DNA from: an uncultured Acetatifactor sp.
GTDB taxonomy: Bacteria; Bacillota; Clostridia; Lachnospirales; Lachnospiraceae
Assembly: GCA_947586055.1 (NCBI GenBank)
Contig: CANPXL010000024.1
Location: 1-42,033, forward strand
Direction of reading: 5' to 3'
Length of the DNA: 42,033 nucleotides
Both the position numbers and the translations under genes were made by a program. This document shows, one piece after another, positions 38,881 through 42,033 of this stretch (position 1 is the stretch's first letter; each line of letters opens with the position of its first letter). The notes beneath the pieces are model-generated. The model was given only the letters and a program-made list of their open reading frames with translations. It did no database searches and was not told the DNA's origin.

Positions 38881-39530
38881 TAAATATACTGATCGTGGAC
38901 GATGAAAAATCCATCTGTGACCTCATCGACATCAACCTGTCGGCGGCGGGTTATCAGTGCAGGACGGTACAGGACGGTCTGGAAGCCATAGACCTGATCG
39001 AGAGCGAAAATTTCGACCTGATCCTGCTGGATATCATGCTTCCGGGGGCGGACGGATTTGACATTATGGAATACATAAAACCTCTGCGGATCCCGGTAAT
39101 TTTCATCACGGCCAAACATGAGGTGCGGGATCGGGTGAAGGGGCTGAAACTGGGCGCGGAAGACTATCTGGTCAAGCCCTTTGACGTGGTGGAACTGGTG
39201 GCGCGGGTGGAAGTGGTGCTGCGCCGGTATAACAAGACGGAAAGTCTTCTCACCGCCGGGGATGTGGTGGTGGATGTGGACGCCAGAAAGGTTACAAGGG
39301 CCGGGAAACCCGTAGTGCTCACCAACAAGGAGTATGGTCTTCTGGTGCTGTTTCTGCGCAACAAGAACATCGCGCTGTTTCGGGAAAACCTGTACGAGAA
39401 GGTATGGGGAGACGAATATCTGGCGGACAGCCGCACGCTGGATCTCCATGTACAGCGTTTGCGCAGGAAGATGGGCTGGGAAGACAATCTGGTGGCGGTA
39501 TATAAGATCGGCTACCGGCTGGAGATCTGA
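38877..39530 (+). CDS. OmpR/PhoB-family response regulator (217 aa)
   Basis: Receiver domain with D8/D9, phospho-acceptor D52 in LILLDIMLPGADG and K in YLVKPFDVVELVARV, followed by an OmpR-type winged helix (RAGKPVVLTNKEYGLLVLFLRNKNIALFRENLYEKVWGDEYLADSRTLDLHVQRLRRKMGW). ATG 38877 overlaps the upstream TGA and the kinase follows 3 bases after the stop, so all are cotranslated. The regulon is unknown; its own operon is the obvious first candidate. Confidence 0.95.
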   Translation: MINILIVDDEKSICDLIDINLSAAGYQCRTVQDGLEAIDLIESENFDLILLDIMLPGADGFDIMEYIKPLRIPVIFITAKHEVRDRVKGLKLGAEDYLVKPFDVVELVARVEVVLRRYNKTESLLTAGDVVVDVDARKVTRAGKPVVLTNKEYGLLVLFLRNKNIALFRENLYEKVWGDEYLADSRTLDLHVQRLRRKMGWEDNLVAVYKIGYRLEI

Positions 39531-39533
39531 CTG

Positions 39534-40967
39534 ATGAAATTTTTATATAAAATATTGATATGGACCATTATTACGATGGCCACGGCGTTTGGGATCAGCG
39601 GGTACTATTTTGTAAATCATGTGTTTGAGACGGCTCTCGACAGGGCGGTGGAGCAGGCCGTGGACGACAGCAATATCCTTCGGTTTGCCCTGGAGACGGC
39701 GGCGCTCAATATTCCCACCAAGTATAACGTGCTCCAGGATAACGCGGTACACGAGATCGGCGCCAATCTTGAGCGGAGCAGTCAGGGATCCGGGCGGCTT
39801 CTGAGAGTGTCGGACGAGAACAGGAAGCTTCTGTACGCAGGAGAAGGTTTCACGGACGACAGATCTGTTCTGGAAAACATCACCAAGGACAACGTGACAT
39901 GGCAGGTCCTGAATCAGGGGGAAAGCTACTATATTCATACGGGCGTTATGGCGAACGCCATGGACAGGAACTTGTATCTGGAGACCATGGAGGATGTGAC
40001 TCAGGTCTTTGAGGAACGGGCGACCGGGTTTTCCGTATATCGGAAGGTGACGCTGGTGATGCTTCTTTGCAGCGCCGCCATCCTGTTTTTTGTCTGTATG
40101 CTGCTGACAAAGCCCATCCGGCTGCTCACGGGAGCCACCAGGAGAATGGCGGCGGGAGATTACGGCTACCGGGCGAAGCAGGTCAGCAGCGACGAACTCG
40201 GCCAGCTGACGCAGGACTTCAATCACATGGCGAATGTGTTGGAAGATACCATAGGGGAGCTCCGGGACGAGGTCAGGGCGAGAGAAGATTTTATCGCCGC
40301 CTTTGCCCATGAGTTGAAGACGCCGCTGACGGCTATTATAGGCTATGCGGATCTGCTGCGCTCCCGGAAGCTGGACGGGGAAAAGCAGTTCCTCTCTTCA
40401 AACTATATCTATACCGAGGGAAAACGGTTGGAAAATCTGTCCTTCCGGCTGCTGGACATTATCGTCACGAAACGGGAGCAGATCAGCCCCCAGCCTGTGG
40501 AGGCGGGCGTATTTTTCCAGTATCTGACGGAGGTGTTTGCGGGAAATACCCAGCAGGAGCTGAAGACGGTTTATGATCCCGGCACGGTGTATGCGGAAGA
40601 GGATCTCATCAAATCCGTGCTGGCAAATCTGGTGGACAACGCCTTCAAGGCGTCCGGACAGGGCGGGATCGTGGAGGTGTCGGGGCGCAATACGGAGCGC
40701 GGCTACGTCTTCGAGGTAAAGGATTTCGGCGTGGGGATTCCGGAGAATGAACTGAAAAAAGTCACGGAAGCCTTTTATATGGTGGACAAATCGAGATCCC
40801 GCAGCAGGAACGGAGCCGGTCTGGGTCTGGCGCTCTGTGTGGAGCTCCTGAGACTGCACAACAGCGAGCTTTTGATCGAAAGCACGCTGGGAGAGGGGAC
40901 CTGTATCCGCTTTGTACTTCCGGAAAAGCAGGCTGTGAAAGGAAAGAGGGATCATGAAGACAGATAA
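39534..40967 (+). CDS. HAMP-domain sensor histidine kinase (477 aa)
   Basis: Membrane segment 1 (ILIWTIITMATAFGISGYYF), an extracellular sensor of ~140 residues, membrane segment 2 (VTLVMLLCSAAILFFVCMLL), HAMP (TKPIRLLTGATRRMAAGDYGY), HisKA with H259 in AFAHELKTPLTAIIGYADLL, and HATPase with N box VLANLVDNAFKA and G boxes FGVGI / GAGLGLAL. It pairs with the upstream OmpR regulator. It overlaps the downstream anchored protein by 14 bases. Confidence 0.95.
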   Translation: MKFLYKILIWTIITMATAFGISGYYFVNHVFETALDRAVEQAVDDSNILRFALETAALNIPTKYNVLQDNAVHEIGANLERSSQGSGRLLRVSDENRKLLYAGEGFTDDRSVLENITKDNVTWQVLNQGESYYIHTGVMANAMDRNLYLETMEDVTQVFEERATGFSVYRKVTLVMLLCSAAILFFVCMLLTKPIRLLTGATRRMAAGDYGYRAKQVSSDELGQLTQDFNHMANVLEDTIGELRDEVRAREDFIAAFAHELKTPLTAIIGYADLLRSRKLDGEKQFLSSNYIYTEGKRLENLSFRLLDIIVTKREQISPQPVEAGVFFQYLTEVFAGNTQQELKTVYDPGTVYAEEDLIKSVLANLVDNAFKASGQGGIVEVSGRNTERGYVFEVKDFGVGIPENELKKVTEAFYMVDKSRSRSRNGAGLGLALCVELLRLHNSELLIESTLGEGTCIRFVLPEKQAVKGKRDHEDR

Positions 40968-41799
40968 CAGAAAAAAGATCAGTCTGCTGCTGATTCCGCT
41001 TGCGGTTCTGATCACGGGACTTGCCGTCTGGGGGCCGGAAAAGCTGGCCCGGTACCGGGACCGGCAGATTCTGGACCGGATCCGGTCCCAGGCGGCGGAG
41101 ACCGGCACGGCGGGATACCGTTACGCCTTAAGCAGCAACGATAAGCTTTATATTCTGTCCAAATGCCTGAACAACCAGATCCTGCCGGAGAGCGACCAGA
41201 ACGCCATGACGCGCCCGGAAGAAAACAGGAATCTGGACTATCAGGAACTGACGGGAACCTATGCCATGGTCGTGAACCGAAAGGACGCAAACGGTCAGGA
41301 GGTGAAGGAGGAAGACGGCATCGAGCTGTGCAATCAGGGAATTCAGGAACTGAAAGAGATCGGTATTCTGCCGGAATCGGTGCGGGAGCTTACGGAATGG
41401 TCCTACAGCGCCGTGCTGTATTCCGCCATTGATGTGCCGGAACCCAGAAATAACGTGCTGGTCTGGAAGATCAGTCTGGATACGGGAAAGGAAACGGCAG
41501 ACCGGTCGGGCCGGATTCTGGATGTCTGTATGGATGCGGATACCGGCCGGATTTACGAGTTTTATGTCAGAACGGATCTTTCCGGGTGGCAGGAGGTGGA
41601 CCCGGATGCCATCATAAAGGCATGGGCGGCGTATATGGGGTTGGAGGAACCGGCGGAATATCAGGAAGCCAACCCTTTGTCGGAGACCACGCCGTATTTC
41701 AAAAAATACACCTTTTCCGGCATGGAAAGCGGCGTCACCGTAGTGACGGTGGGATTTTACGAGGGGATCAACGAACTGTTTCTGAAAATTTCCAGATAA
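40954..41799 (+). CDS. membrane-anchored extracellular protein next to the kinase (281 aa)
   Basis: One membrane segment near the N-terminus (KISLLLIPLAVLITGLAVWG) anchors a soluble extracellular domain with alternating strands (YAMVVNRKDANGQEV, VLVWKISLDTGKE, RILDVCMDADTGRIYEFYVRTDL, VTVVTVGFYEGINELFLKIS). The layout resembles YycH/YycI-like regulators of WalK-type kinases, but no family signature is seen. It overlaps the kinase frame by 14 bases and is the last gene of the operon, so a role in tuning the kinase is a reasonable inference. Confidence 0.75.
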   Translation: MKTDNRKKISLLLIPLAVLITGLAVWGPEKLARYRDRQILDRIRSQAAETGTAGYRYALSSNDKLYILSKCLNNQILPESDQNAMTRPEENRNLDYQELTGTYAMVVNRKDANGQEVKEEDGIELCNQGIQELKEIGILPESVRELTEWSYSAVLYSAIDVPEPRNNVLVWKISLDTGKETADRSGRILDVCMDADTGRIYEFYVRTDLSGWQEVDPDAIIKAWAAYMGLEEPAEYQEANPLSETTPYFKKYTFSGMESGVTVVTVGFYEGINELFLKISR

Positions 41800-41803
41800 T
41801 GGG

Positions 41804-41908
41804 GTAACAGTTTCGCCGAGGGAGCGCCATTTCATGAGCAAAGGCAGGCGCACGGCGCCGGACAGCGCGTCAGCGCGGCTTTGCGAATGGCGCGGGCTGA
41901 ACCGTTAC
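41804..41908. repeat. second copy of the GCGC-hairpin structured repeat
   Basis: Same design as at 8961-9222: an outer arm GTAACAGTTT...GGCTGAACCGTTAC (41804-41817 with 41895-41908, a few mismatches), stem GCGCCATT (41824-41831) with AATGGCGC (41886-41893), stem CAAAG (41839-41843) with CTTTG (41879-41883), hairpin GGCGC-ACG-GCGCC (41847-41859) and hairpin GCGC-GTCA-GCGC (41865-41876). The A-T to G-C change in the CAAAG/CTTTG stem relative to copy 1 is compensatory. Copy 1 shares GAGGGAGCGCCA-TTCATGAGCAAA and GCGAATGGCGCG. It also follows an operon end, 5 bases after the last stop. Confidence 0.85.
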
Positions 41909-41989
41909 AGAATGGGGGAGCGCCCGAGGAATAATCCTTGCTTTTTTTCTTCATCTATGTTACAACCCGAGTTTGCCACTTGTAAATGC

Positions 41990-42018
41990 GAAATGGAGCC
42001 TTCTTTTGGCTCCATTTC
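41990..42018. terminator. 11-bp perfect hairpin near the window end
   Basis: GAAATGGAGCC (41990-42000) pairs with GGCTCCATTTC (42008-42018) around a TTCTTTT loop. There is no clear T run on either side, so terminator function is only likely by position after the operon. The ~80 bases before it hold nothing I can assign. Confidence 0.45.
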
Positions 42019-42033
42019 CTTGTATGTATGCGG

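Overview
The window reads as a chromosomal segment of a spore-forming, gut-type Lachnospiraceae (Clostridia, Bacillota). The reasons are the order HU - rqcP - yabP - yabQ - divIC - spoIIE - tilS - hpt - ftsH, which follows the Bacillus/Clostridium sporulation-division block; a CotS-like spore-coat kinase fold; sigma-A type promoters with strong AGGAGG ribosome sites; moderately high GC; and large serine recombinase and KilA-N relics of the kind found in Lachnospiraceae integrative elements. Genus cannot be told from the sequence alone.

Layout. (1) 1-6865 is a decayed mobile-element zone: a small HTH regulator, a KilA-N gene broken by a stop codon, an intact AlbA/Schlafen-type ATP-binding regulator, and a large serine recombinase in pieces. 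The recombinase is split by a ~2.3 kb insert carrying a GNAT acetyltransferase and a DUF1016/YhcG-type nuclease. (2) 6887-13786 holds an AgrA/AgrC-like LytTR two-component system followed by a lipoprotein, three membrane proteins and an ABC ATPase. A pair of direct repeats with a 21-bp period in front of the lipoprotein looks like the LytTR operator, so the kinase/regulator pair probably controls the adjacent transporter operon. (3) 14158-20968 contains a GH51 arabinofuranosidase, a MATE efflux pump behind a promoter-proximal terminator hairpin, and a 2-isopropylmalate synthase fused in frame to an AraC-type DNA-binding domain. (4) 21178-28022 contains tRNA-Ala(CGC), a membrane-anchored SurA/PrsA-like protein, a Cof-type HAD phosphatase, the CCA-adding enzyme, a CotS-like protein and a PEGA lipoprotein. 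(5) 28170-35315 is the sporulation/division block; spoIIE has lost the membrane-spanning region and keeps a sigma-A promoter with the unusual 21-bp spacer. (6) 35391-41799 contains a candidate C-rich small RNA, a GH13 glycosidase, and a second two-component system (OmpR regulator and HAMP kinase) flanked by a secreted protein with Ca-binding-like loops and a membrane-anchored protein.

Most notable observations: the LeuA-AraC fusion, which could make the leucine-sensing enzyme its own transcription factor; a family of multi-branched GCGC hairpin repeats (8893-9222 and 41804-41908) with compensatory base changes; the short SpoIIE with a promoter of Spo0A-dependent architecture; a C-rich sRNA candidate between ftsH and the GH13 gene; a terminator/leader-peptide arrangement ahead of the MATE gene; and a 30-bp perfect palindrome inside the KilA-N relic whose core recurs upstream of that gene. 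All functional links are inferences from sequence and gene context.
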